DNA from: an uncultured Eggerthellaceae bacterium
GTDB taxonomy: Bacteria; Actinomycetota; Coriobacteriia; Coriobacteriales; Eggerthellaceae
Length of the DNA stretch: 30,165 nucleotides
Direction of reading: 5' to 3'
NCBI GenBank assembly: GCA_949450265.1
Contig: CASTMW010000006.1
Span: 1 to 30,165 of the forward strand
The translations under genes and the position numbers were made by a program. Under the pieces are notes generated by a model, which made no database searches, was not told the DNA's origin, and worked only from the letters and a program-made list of their open reading frames with translations. This document shows positions 16,117-23,303 of this stretch, piece after piece. Numbering within the stretch: position 1 is the first letter of the stretch; every line of letters starts with the position of its first letter.

Positions 16117-17835
16117 ATGAGCGACGTCGGACGCGACGATTCAATATCCATTGGCGATCTTTTTGCGGCGCTGGGGGCGACCTCCGCCGACGAGAGCGCG
16201 CAATCGAAGAGCAAGCCCACGGCCGCTTCGGCCGCTCGGGCAACCATCGCAAGCTCAAGCTCTGCTGAAGCGGGAAGCAGTGCGGATGAATCCGACGTCA
16301 TAGATGTCATGTCCGCGCTAGGCATCACGCCGAACGCTGACATGCGCTCTTCGGCGGCCAGCACGCGCGAACGCCAAGCGCGCTCTACGCAGCGCGAAGA
16401 GCAGATCCGCGAGCAGCAGATCCGCTCACAGCAATGGCAACGCGAACTGGAAGAGCAGCAGCGTCGTCGTCAGATGCAGGCAGCTCGCGAAGCCGAGATG
16501 GAAGAGCCGGTGGTGGAAACACCGCCGCGCAAGAATGGCTTCGGAGAGGACACCACGCGCATAGCCGAACCGTCGTTTTTGTCTAAGCGTGAAGCGCCGG
16601 AATCCTTTACTGCTGCCAACACCATTGATATGCACGCGCAGGTGCAGACGCAAGCGCAAGCACAGCCGATGCCTGCGCGGACCGAGCCCCCACTGTCTGC
16701 GCCCGCTGCCGCAGTGTCTGCATCGGAAGCTGCCAGCGCGGAACCTGCTCGTGCAGGATCTGCGCCAAAGGCGGAATTGGCATCGCAGGCCGCTGATGAT
16801 GTTCCAGCATCGGCGTCTGCTGGGTCTGACACCGCCGCCCAGGCATCCGCTCCTGTTCCCGCGGTGAGCGTTGCCGATCCTGCAGCAGCGCCGGAAGCGC
16901 AGGCTTCTGTGCAGCCTGACCAGCAGGTAACTATCCCGGTGGATCCTTCCGCTGCCGCAGCGCAACCGAAGGCAGAAGAGGTACCGGCGAACGTTATCAA
17001 GCCCATATCCGAATCGGCAGCCGCATCGGTCGCACCTGCGCAGTATGGCTCGAATGCCCCCGCGCCCAGTGCGCAGCCTGCCGCATCCGCCTTCGCACAG
17101 CCTGAGCATGCGACGCAGGTCATCGCGCCCATCTCTCAATCGAAGACGTTCGAGGAAGTGCCGGTCGCAGCGCCTGCTCCGCATCCTCAGCCAATGCCGC
17201 AGCAGCAGCCTCCCATGCCCATGCAGCAGCCGGTCGCTATGGAGGGGTCGCTGCCAGCCGAGCCCATCCCGGTGCCCGTGCAGCCGAAGAAGGAGAAGCG
17301 GGGCGTCAACAAGGGCAACGTGCTCGGCGTCATCCTGATCGTCATCGCACTGGTGTGCGCAGCGCTCACCATCATGCTCCTGACAGGGACCATCGATGCC
17401 ACCACGTTCAGCAACCTGGCTAACGGCAACACCACTGCCACCGAGCAACTGGAATCGTCGGCTTCCATCTTCGATGAGGGGTCGACATCCGCCGCTGCTG
17501 AGGCCACCGAATCGCATGCGGTGTACGGGTATGTTGTGCGCGGTACCGATGGCGCCACGCATCAGGCCACCGAGACCGCCACGTTCGGCGCTGATGGCCG
17601 TCTGCTCTCCAGCAGCATTGTCATCGACGTGCCCGATACCACGCAGGCCCAAGGCTTGCTGGATCAGCTCAAGAGCGACTTCGGCGATGCGGTGGCCGAC
17701 GCTGGCCTGCGCGAAGGCGAGGTCTATCTGACGGTGAACATCGACCGTGACGATCTGGATGTGGATTCCTACACCGAACTGCTCTCGTCGAACATGGCCG
17801 AGTTCAAGGTGATCGAGACCGGCGTTACGAAGTAG
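16117..17835 (+). CDS. Unrecognised single-pass membrane protein with long low-complexity cytoplasmic region
   Basis: This 572-residue protein has no family I can name. Residues 1-80 are acidic/Ser-Ala-rich and hold two similar short motifs, IGDLFAALGATSAD (12-25) and VIDVMSALGITPNAD (61-75). Residues about 83-131 form a charged Gln/Arg/Glu-rich probable coiled coil. About 150-385 is Ala/Pro/Gln-rich and disordered-looking, with VIKPISES (293-300) echoed by VIAPISQS (335-342). A basic KKEKR stretch precedes a membrane segment at about 402-424. A 148-residue outer domain follows, starting with an acidic Ser/Thr/Glu linker. The likely topology is cytoplasmic N-terminus and exported C-terminus. 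GCAGGGGA precedes the ATG. A scaffold or envelope-sensing role is a guess. Confidence 0.75.
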   Translation: MSDVGRDDSISIGDLFAALGATSADESAQSKSKPTAASAARATIASSSSAEAGSSADESDVIDVMSALGITPNADMRSSAASTRERQARSTQREEQIREQQIRSQQWQRELEEQQRRRQMQAAREAEMEEPVVETPPRKNGFGEDTTRIAEPSFLSKREAPESFTAANTIDMHAQVQTQAQAQPMPARTEPPLSAPAAAVSASEAASAEPARAGSAPKAELASQAADDVPASASAGSDTAAQASAPVPAVSVADPAAAPEAQASVQPDQQVTIPVDPSAAAAQPKAEEVPANVIKPISESAAASVAPAQYGSNAPAPSAQPAASAFAQPEHATQVIAPISQSKTFEEVPVAAPAPHPQPMPQQQPPMPMQQPVAMEGSLPAEPIPVPVQPKKEKRGVNKGNVLGVILIVIALVCAALTIMLLTGTIDATTFSNLANGNTTATEQLESSASIFDEGSTSAAAEATESHAVYGYVVRGTDGATHQATETATFGADGRLLSSSIVIDVPDTTQAQGLLDQLKSDFGDAVADAGLREGEVYLTVNIDRDDLDVDSYTELLSSNMAEFKVIETGVTK

Positions 17836-17847
17836 CGCTGCGAAGGA

Positions 17848-17864
17848 GCGCTCTGCAAGAGCGC
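17848..17864. repeat. 7-bp hairpin after the membrane protein gene
   Basis: GCGCTCT (17848-17854) and AGAGCGC (17858-17864) form a perfect stem with a 3-base loop, 12 bases after the stop codon of the 572-residue protein. There is no T-run, so it may be a pausing or mRNA-protecting structure; the stronger terminator is 120 bases further on. Confidence 0.35.
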
Positions 17865-17925
17865 ACGAGCCAATGCAGAGCGACCATAGCTCTCATGGGG
17901 GCATACGTGCAAAAAACATATCCGC

Positions 17926-17967
17926 CCGAGTAGATGCGGACATGAACCGAGTAGATGCGGACATGAA
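17926..17967. repeat. Perfect 21-bp tandem repeat (two copies)
   Basis: The 21-bp unit at 17926-17946 is repeated exactly and without a gap at 17947-17967; its core reads GAGTAGATGCGGACATGAA. It sits in the noncoding gap between convergent genes, directly against the terminator stem. It carries no start or stop of a gene. It could be a local slippage duplication, an array of protein-binding sites, or a relic of a mobile-element end. Confidence 0.8.
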
Positions 17968-17994
17968 AAAAGACCTCCCGATGGGAGGTCTTTT
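17968..17994. terminator. Bidirectional rho-independent terminator
   Basis: AAAAGACCTCCC (17968-17979) and GGGAGGTCTTTT (17983-17994) form a perfect 12-bp stem with a 3-base loop. A-rich and T-rich flanks let it work in both directions, which suits its place between the plus-strand membrane protein unit and the convergent 78-residue minus-strand gene. Confidence 0.9.
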
Positions 17995-18014
17995 GTATCT
18001 TTGCTCGTAGCGTC

Positions 18015-18251
18015 TTACAGGTTGGAAGCGCCGCTGGAAGCAGCCAGCTTCTCCACAGTGCTGACGAACGTGTTGTACAGATCAGGGGAGATCAAAACGG
18101 TGGAAACCTGGCCGTCGGTGATCATGACCTTCACCTTCTGGTCCTTCACGACGTCGATCAGCTGCTGCTCGGACATGCTGTTGATCTCGTCCTTCGTGAC
18201 CATCCAGTCGTTCAGGCTCTGCAAGCGCGGCAGATTCAGGCCTTCATTCAT
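18015..18251 (-). CDS. Small unrecognised protein, faintly Phd/YefM-like
   Basis: The 78-residue cytoplasmic protein starts at an ATG with AAAAGGAG 7 bases upstream; longer in-frame starts lack this. The segment KVKVMITDGQVSTVLISPDL, followed by YNTFVSTVEKL, resembles the beta-strand/helix pattern of Phd/YefM antitoxins (a strand, a short DG turn, a VLIS strand, then Pxx-Tyr and a helix). The N-terminal helix would then be the DNA-binding part. No toxin-like gene is adjacent, so the assignment is weak, and it may instead be a small lineage-specific protein. It has its own TATAAT promoter element and ends at a strong terminator, so it appears to be a single-gene unit. Confidence 0.75.
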   Translation of the reverse strand: MNEGLNLPRLQSLNDWMVTKDEINSMSEQQLIDVVKDQKVKVMITDGQVSTVLISPDLYNTFVSTVEKLAASSGASNL

Positions 18252-18317
18252 GAAAGTGCTCCTTTTCAACTCAGTTAACCTTAAACCGGCTTGTACCCTA
18301 GCCAGCAAATTAAGATG

Positions 18318-18323
18318 ATTATA
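18318..18323 (-). promoter_or_regulatory. -10 element of the 78-residue gene
   Basis: On the minus strand a perfect TATAAT lies 66 bases upstream of the ATG at 18251, in an AT-rich patch. A matching -35 is poor. Transcription would start near 18311, giving a leader of about 60 bases. Confidence 0.55.
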
Positions 18324-18372
18324 TACGTTTTGACGCTGAATAAAAGATGTTCTGCCGAAAAACGGATACTGA

Positions 18373-18378
18373 TACTAT
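18373..18378 (+). promoter_or_regulatory. Candidate -10 element next to the ligA start
   Basis: TACTAT (5 of 6 consensus bases, also fitting the actinobacterial TANNNT pattern) ends 6 bases before the ATG at 18385. Transcription would start at that ATG, so ligA mRNA may be leaderless, or translation may begin at one of the ATGs shortly downstream. Confidence 0.45.
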
Positions 18379-18384
18379 TTAGAC

Positions 18385-20526
18385 ATGCTGAGACCACAAA
18401 GGATGGATCGGGATATGCAGCACCAGGATAAGCTCTTCATGAACGCCGAGGACATCGCCTCTCGCATCGAAGCGTTGCGGCGGGAGATAGAGCACCATAC
18501 CTATCAATACTACGCGCTCGATGCGCCTGAGATCTCAGATGCTGCCTTCGATTCGCTGATGCGCGAACTGCGCGAGATGGAAGCGGAGCATCCCGAGCTG
18601 GTGGTGCCCACCAGTCCAACGCAGCGTGTCGGTGGCTACGTGGGGGAGCAATTTGCTTCGGTTGTGCATGAGCAGCGCATGTACTCGCTGGACAACGCCA
18701 TGGATTTCGCCGAACTGGATGAATGGATCGCTGGTGCTCAGAAGGTCCTGGGGCACTTTCCCGAATTGTGCTTGGAACTCAAGATAGATGGCTCGTCGAT
18801 CGCCCTGACCTATGCGAAGGGCGAACTGGTGCGCGCGGCCACGCGCGGCGATGGGGCCACCGGCGAAGATGTCACGCTGAACATGCGCACCGTTTCTGAC
18901 GTGCCGCTGCGGTTGCGCCAGGATGCGCAGGGCGGCCTGGCGGCATCGGTGGATTCGATCGAGCTGCGCGGCGAGGTGTACATGCCCAAGAAGAGCTTCG
19001 ATGCGCTCAATCGCGCTGCCGAACGCGCAGGCAAGCAGCAGTTCGCTAATCCGCGCAACGCCGCTGCTGGCAGCGTGCGCCAGAAAGATCCCATGGTGAC
19101 CGCCAGCCGCAACCTCTCAACGTTCATATACGCCATCGCTGACCAGCGTGCCCTCAAGGTGCGTAGTCAGTGGGAGCTCTTGGAATGGCTGCGGCGCGCG
19201 GGCTTGCATGTGAATCCGGATGTCACGCGCGCGAAGACGCTCGAAGAGGTGCATGAGTTCTGCTCGCGGCAGTTGGAGCGTCGCCAGGACCTTCCCTATG
19301 AGATCGACGGCGTGGTCGTGAAGGTGAACTCCTTCACCGAACAGAGTGTCTTGGGGTTCACCTCGCGTGCGCCCAAATGGGCCATCGCGTTCAAGTTCCC
19401 GCCCGAGGAGAAGACCACGCGCATGCATGACATAACCGTGCAGGTGGGGCGTACGGGCGTGCTGACGCCGGTGGCCGAGCTGGATCCGGTAGTGGTGGCA
19501 GGCAGCACGGTCAGTCGTGCTACCCTGCATAATGCCGAAGAGGTGCACCGCAAGGATGTGCGCATCGGTGACACGGTCATCGTGCGCAAGGCGGGGGATG
19601 TGATTCCAGAGGTGCTGGGCCCGGTGCTCTCGCTGCGACCGGACAACGCGCTGGTGTGGCAGCCGCCAATGACCTGCCCTAGCTGCGGTAGCCCCGTGGT
19701 TACCGAGCCGGGCGAGGTGGCGTTGCGCTGCGTTTCCATCGATTGCCCGGCCCAGGCGTTCGAGCGCTTGCGCCATTGGGCCAGCCGCCAGGCCATGGAT
19801 ATCGACGGCGCCGGTAACGAGATCATCCGCAGGCTCGTTGAGATCGGCCGATTGAACGATGTGGCCGACTACTATTCGCTCACCGAGGACGAGTTGGCAT
19901 GTCTGGCTACGAACCGCTCCGATGGCGAAGGCGAGCCGGTACGGTTGGGCCGCATCATCGCAGCCAAGCTGATGGCGGCCATCGAGACGTCCAAGACGCG
20001 CTCGTTCGCACGCGTGCTCAATGGCCTTGGCATGCGTCATGTGGGCAAGAACACCGCCGAGGCGCTGGCGCACGCCTATCCGTCCATGGAGGCTCTGATG
20101 AATGCCACCGAAGAGCAGCTTGCCTGCGTGGATGGGGTGGGCGACATCGTGGCGCACAGCATCGCCACCTTCCTTCGCACGTCCGACAACGTGGCGGTGA
20201 TCGAACGTTTGCAAGATGCTGGTGTGACCATGGCGGCCACACAGGAGGACCTTGGCGACGATGTACCCCAGACGCTCGCGGGCTTGACCTTCGTGCTGAC
20301 CGGAACGCTGGCGGAATCGGGATTGAGCCGCGACCGCGCATCCGAACGCCTGAGCGCGATGGGTGCGAAGGTGACCAACAGCGTCTCGAAGAAGACGAGT
20401 TACGTGGTGGCCGGAGAAGCGGCAGGGTCGAAGTACGACAAGGCGGTGAAGTTGGGCGTTCCCGTCTTGGACGAGGCGCAGCTGCTCCGCATCCTGGAGA
20501 GCGGTCAGCCGCCTGTGATGGAGTGA
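18385..20526 (+). CDS. ligA: NAD+-dependent DNA ligase
   Basis: This enzyme seals nicks in DNA during replication and repair using NAD+. The 713-residue chain shows all LigA modules in order: domain Ia (HTYQYYALDAPEISDAAFD), the adenylation motif LKIDGSS with Lys133 as the AMP acceptor, GVVVKVNS, the OB-fold (FKFPPEEKTT, QVGRTGVLTPVAEL), a zinc finger with C431, C434, C449 and C454, helix-hairpin-helix repeats (LNGLGMRHVGKNTAEAL, CVDGVGDIVA), and a C-terminal BRCT domain starting at LTFVLTGTLA. Start choice is uncertain: ATGs at 18403, 18415 and 18439 also fit, and homology begins only near 18439. The outermost is given because of the promoter position. Confidence 0.95.
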   Translation: MLRPQRMDRDMQHQDKLFMNAEDIASRIEALRREIEHHTYQYYALDAPEISDAAFDSLMRELREMEAEHPELVVPTSPTQRVGGYVGEQFASVVHEQRMYSLDNAMDFAELDEWIAGAQKVLGHFPELCLELKIDGSSIALTYAKGELVRAATRGDGATGEDVTLNMRTVSDVPLRLRQDAQGGLAASVDSIELRGEVYMPKKSFDALNRAAERAGKQQFANPRNAAAGSVRQKDPMVTASRNLSTFIYAIADQRALKVRSQWELLEWLRRAGLHVNPDVTRAKTLEEVHEFCSRQLERRQDLPYEIDGVVVKVNSFTEQSVLGFTSRAPKWAIAFKFPPEEKTTRMHDITVQVGRTGVLTPVAELDPVVVAGSTVSRATLHNAEEVHRKDVRIGDTVIVRKAGDVIPEVLGPVLSLRPDNALVWQPPMTCPSCGSPVVTEPGEVALRCVSIDCPAQAFERLRHWASRQAMDIDGAGNEIIRRLVEIGRLNDVADYYSLTEDELACLATNRSDGEGEPVRLGRIIAAKLMAAIETSKTRSFARVLNGLGMRHVGKNTAEALAHAYPSMEALMNATEEQLACVDGVGDIVAHSIATFLRTSDNVAVIERLQDAGVTMAATQEDLGDDVPQTLAGLTFVLTGTLAESGLSRDRASERLSAMGAKVTNSVSKKTSYVVAGEAAGSKYDKAVKLGVPVLDEAQLLRILESGQPPVME

Positions 20527-20610
20527 TGTCATCGCTTTGGGCTATGGCTCCCATCGGGGCGCGCAGCAGCAGTCGCCCTCGTTAAGGCTTATGTTTATTT
20601 GGCTGAGGAT

Positions 20611-20639
20611 TGGTCATTTGCATGCATCCGTGGCACAAT
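20611..20639 (+). promoter_or_regulatory. Candidate promoter abutting the LCP gene start
   Basis: TGGTCA (20611-20616) and CACAAT (20634-20639) are 17 bases apart, each matching consensus at 4 of 6 positions. The -10 ends 7 bases before the ATG at 20647, so transcription would start at or next to the start codon. No ribosome-binding site is visible upstream of that ATG. Confidence 0.4.
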
Positions 20640-20646
20640 ACCGTCC

Positions 20647-22194
20647 ATGGCTTATAAGAAAGGCAATCCACGGCATGCCCGCGCAGCTGCCGCCGAGCCC
20701 GAGAAGGCTGTGAAGCCGGGGAATCCCCGGCATGTGTCCGATGCAAGGGCGCATGGTTCGTTGCAGGCAGATGCGCCGACAGAGGCAAGCTCTCCTTCAA
20801 CGGATGCGGAAGACTCTCGCACCACTGCCGACCGCTTCAGTGTCCGCACGCGCCGAGAAGCGCTCGCGTTCGCAGAGTTGCGCAAGCGCCGCAAGCGCAA
20901 GCGTATCCTGCTCGGGGTCTTGAGCGGTGTGCTGGTACTGGCGCTCGGCGTGGGTGCCTTCGCCTTCGCCTTCATCTCCAATATCGACCGCAACTTGCGT
21001 TCGGGCGTTGACGACAACTTGCTTGCGCTGCTGACCACCACCGATACGCCAGAAGACCCGTTCTACGCGTTGTTGCTGGGCATCGACGGCTCACTGGAAC
21101 GTGAAGAGACCATGGGGTCGAGCTTTCGCAGCGACTCCATGATGCTCGCACGCATCGACCCGCGCAACAATCAGGTCACGCTGGTGTCCATCCCGCGCGA
21201 TCTGCAGATGGACGACCTGGATGGGCATGGGCAGCAGAAGATCAACGCTGCGCACGCCTTCGGCGGTCCGGCGCTCACGGTGAAGACGGTCTCGGAACTG
21301 GCAGGCGTTCCCATTTCGCATTATGCCGAGATCAACTTCGACGGATTCCAGGCCGCCGTGGACGCGCTCGGCGGTGTTGAGGTGGATGTGCCCATTCAGA
21401 TCGACGACCCCGAGGCGGGCGGCCATCTGGATGCGGGCACGCAGACCCTCAACGGCAGCCAGGCGCTGATCCTGTGCCGCAGCCGCCATTCCTACGACGA
21501 TTACGGATCAGGAGACGATTATCGCGCCGCCAACCAGCGCATGATCATCTCGGCCATTGCCCAGAAGCTGTTGGCATCCGACCCGGTCACGCTGTCGAAC
21601 ACGATATCGGCCATGTCCGAGCATGTCCTGACCGACATGAACGTGGCCGAGATCATCGCCATCGCGCAGAGCATGGCGGGCATGACCGCCGACGACATCT
21701 ATTCCGCGAAGGCTCCTTCCACCTCTGAATACACCGACGGCATCTGGTGGGACATCTTGGACGAAAAGGAATGGAAGGCCATGATGAAGCGGGTGGATGC
21801 AGGCCAGCCGCCTGTGGACGAAGAGATCATCGACCCGCTGACCGGCACCATCATGTCCACGGCAGGCCAGGGAGCCTACAGTAATTCGCTCAATACCGTC
21901 CACGCTGCCAACCGCGCGGCCGAGATCGGTCTGCGCAACGGCAATGGATCCGATGGTGTCTGTGTGGCAGCGCAGAGCGTTCTTGAGGATATGGGGTATT
22001 CCGACATCAATGCGCGCAATGCCGACAACTTCGACTATGACAAGACGGTCATCGTATACAAGACCACCGGCGACAAGGCCGACGCCGACCTGATCGCGCA
22101 GGCGCTTGGGGTGGGCGAGGTCATCCCCGATCGCGACGTGTATCTGTTCGATGAGGACATTCTGATCGTGCTGGGGTCCGACTACCGCGGGTAG
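20647..22194 (+). CDS. LytR-CpsA-Psr (LCP) family cell-wall ligase-like protein
   Basis: LCP proteins transfer undecaprenyl-linked glycopolymers onto peptidoglycan on the outer face of the membrane. This 515-residue protein has an 86-residue cytoplasmic tail with the sequence GNPRH occurring twice (6-10 and 25-29), a basic RKRRKRKR stretch, one membrane segment (about 87-110), and the LCP domain from about 138. The domain shows ALLLGIDGS, the Arg/Asp-bearing RSDSMMLARID and VSIPRDLQ, GGVEVDVP, and LNGSQALILCRSRH. A C-terminal LytR_C-like domain covers about 420-515. The ATG at 20647 is favoured because an upstream TTG (20599) would place the promoter inside the gene. It follows ligA but appears separately transcribed. 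Confidence 0.9.
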   Translation: MAYKKGNPRHARAAAAEPEKAVKPGNPRHVSDARAHGSLQADAPTEASSPSTDAEDSRTTADRFSVRTRREALAFAELRKRRKRKRILLGVLSGVLVLALGVGAFAFAFISNIDRNLRSGVDDNLLALLTTTDTPEDPFYALLLGIDGSLEREETMGSSFRSDSMMLARIDPRNNQVTLVSIPRDLQMDDLDGHGQQKINAAHAFGGPALTVKTVSELAGVPISHYAEINFDGFQAAVDALGGVEVDVPIQIDDPEAGGHLDAGTQTLNGSQALILCRSRHSYDDYGSGDDYRAANQRMIISAIAQKLLASDPVTLSNTISAMSEHVLTDMNVAEIIAIAQSMAGMTADDIYSAKAPSTSEYTDGIWWDILDEKEWKAMMKRVDAGQPPVDEEIIDPLTGTIMSTAGQGAYSNSLNTVHAANRAAEIGLRNGNGSDGVCVAAQSVLEDMGYSDINARNADNFDYDKTVIVYKTTGDKADADLIAQALGVGEVIPDRDVYLFDEDILIVLGSDYRG

Positions 22195-22225
22195 GTCCGA
22201 ACGTTCCCGCCTGCGTATCCATCCA

Positions 22226-22254
22226 TTGACAATCTACCTCAAAAAAGATAGAGT
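22226..22254 (+). promoter_or_regulatory. Promoter of the mod-moa operon
   Basis: A perfect -35 TTGACA (22226-22231), a 17-base spacer and TAGAGT (22249-22254, 4 of 6) form the best promoter in the window. Transcription would start near 22261, leaving an 80-base leader before modA. Confidence 0.65.
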
Positions 22255-22291
22255 TCTCAACTATCGCATACGAGAATAGAAGATAATTCTC
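22254..22291. promoter_or_regulatory. Cluster of GAGAA/TTCTC half-sites, candidate operator
   Basis: TTCTC at 22254-22258, GAGAA at 22272-22276 and TTCTC at 22287-22291 alternate in orientation. The latter two form the 6-bp inverted repeat GAGAAT-8-ATTCTC (22272-22291). They start at the -10 and run through the predicted start of transcription, a typical repressor position. A molybdate-responsive regulator is the natural guess, but no ModE gene is in the window. Confidence 0.45.
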
Positions 22292-22293
22292 AT

Positions 22294-22317
22294 GGGCTAC
22301 GTGGAAAAAGGGCTACG
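22294..22317 (+). repeat. 8-bp direct repeat in the modA leader
   Basis: GGGCTACG occurs at 22294-22301 and 22310-22317, a 16-bp period, each followed by GTGG or GTGG-like bases. It lies in the untranslated leader just upstream of the modA ribosome-binding site. Its role is unknown. Confidence 0.35.
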
Positions 22318-22344
22318 GTGGCCTGATCGACCAATGGAGGGGAT

Positions 22345-23181
22345 ATGAAGAACATGAAGAAGGTGCTGGTAGCCGCTGTTGCATGCGCATTGGTGTCGGC
22401 CATCGGGCTGACGGGTTGCACGGGCTCGGATGCGTCCAGCTCTGCCGAGAGCTCTGCGAGCAGCGATGCACCTCAAAGCGATGTGCAGCTGCAGATCTTT
22501 GCAGCAAACTCGTTGGAGAAGGCGATGGACGAAGCGCAGGAGCTCTACACCCAGCAGACTGGCGTCACCTTCGCCGATACGCAATACGATGCGTCCGGCA
22601 CGCTGAATGAGAAGCTCAACGGTGGTGCGTACGCCGATGTGCTGATTACCGCTTCCAAGGGCACTATGGATACAGCCATCGATAACGGCTACGTTGACGA
22701 GGCCACCAACGAGACCATGTTCACCAACGATCTGGTCATTGCGACCAAGGAAGATGGCGAACTGACCAATATCGACATCACCCTTGAAGACATTGCTGCG
22801 GGCACCTACACCCTTTCGGTGGGTGACGAGAATGTGCCTGCTGGCAACTATGCGTGCCAGGCTCTTTCCACCGTGGGTGCCTATGTTGAGCCTAATGGGA
22901 CGACTGGCGCCGATGCCACAGGTACGGGCGGTACCTTCTCCGAGGTGCTCCAGCCCAAGGTGACGCTGGGTGACAAGGCGGGCAGCGTCTGCAAGTATGC
23001 TGAAACAGGCGATGTGGACATCGCTATGGTATACAGCTCTGATGTGTATCGCTTTGGTGGCGTGTCCATCTGCTCGGTGGTGCCCAACGACACCCACAAG
23101 GCCATCACCTATCCGGGCGCTGTTTGCGCTGACTCGAACTATGCCGAGGCTGCCCAGGATTTCCTGACCTGGTGCCGATGA
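22345..23181 (+). CDS. modA: Molybdate ABC transporter substrate-binding lipoprotein
   Basis: This 278-residue extracellular lipoprotein would capture molybdate (or tungstate) for the ModBC transporter. It has a lipoprotein signal peptide ending in GLTGC with Cys25 as the lipidated residue, then a Ser/Ala-rich linker, then the ModA fold beginning LQIFAANSLEKAMDEAQELY. Typical features are YDASGTLNEKLNGGAYADVLITAS, the DLVIAT strand, and VDIAMVYSSDVYR. The usual ModA oxyanion-binding pattern (SxxL near the N-terminus, GASG-type loop) is recognisable in modified form, so ligand choice between Mo and W cannot be told. GGAGGGG precedes the ATG. A strong hairpin separates it from modB. Confidence 0.9.
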   Translation: MKNMKKVLVAAVACALVSAIGLTGCTGSDASSSAESSASSDAPQSDVQLQIFAANSLEKAMDEAQELYTQQTGVTFADTQYDASGTLNEKLNGGAYADVLITASKGTMDTAIDNGYVDEATNETMFTNDLVIATKEDGELTNIDITLEDIAAGTYTLSVGDENVPAGNYACQALSTVGAYVEPNGTTGADATGTGGTFSEVLQPKVTLGDKAGSVCKYAETGDVDIAMVYSSDVYRFGGVSICSVVPNDTHKAITYPGAVCADSNYAEAAQDFLTWCR

Positions 23182-23262
23182 GGACTGCGCGAAGATCTGG
23201 CAGAAGTGGGGCTTTGAGCTGGCATAAGCTTGCTCTCAGAAGTTCGTACGCAGGATCGTTTC

Positions 23263-23288
23263 GTCGGGCGTGTGCAGGCACGCCCGAC
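23263..23288 (+). repeat. Perfect 10-bp GC-rich hairpin between modA and modB
   Basis: GTCGGGCGTG (23263-23272) and CACGCCCGAC (23279-23288) form a perfect stem with a 6-base loop, 15 bases before the modB start and 82 bases after the modA stop. It lacks a T-run. Such intercistronic hairpins often protect the upstream mRNA or reduce read-through, which would fit the higher need for the binding protein. Confidence 0.65.
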
Positions 23289-23303
23289 TGCTCTGAGGGG
23301 TGC

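Noticed and set aside
19117..20532. 471-codon minus-strand frame inside ligA
   Set aside because: It is antisense to ligA domains with intact motifs.
22195..22344. Moco riboswitch upstream of modA
   Set aside because: The leader is only about 80 bases after the predicted start and I could not draw the expected multi-stem fold; only short repeats are present.
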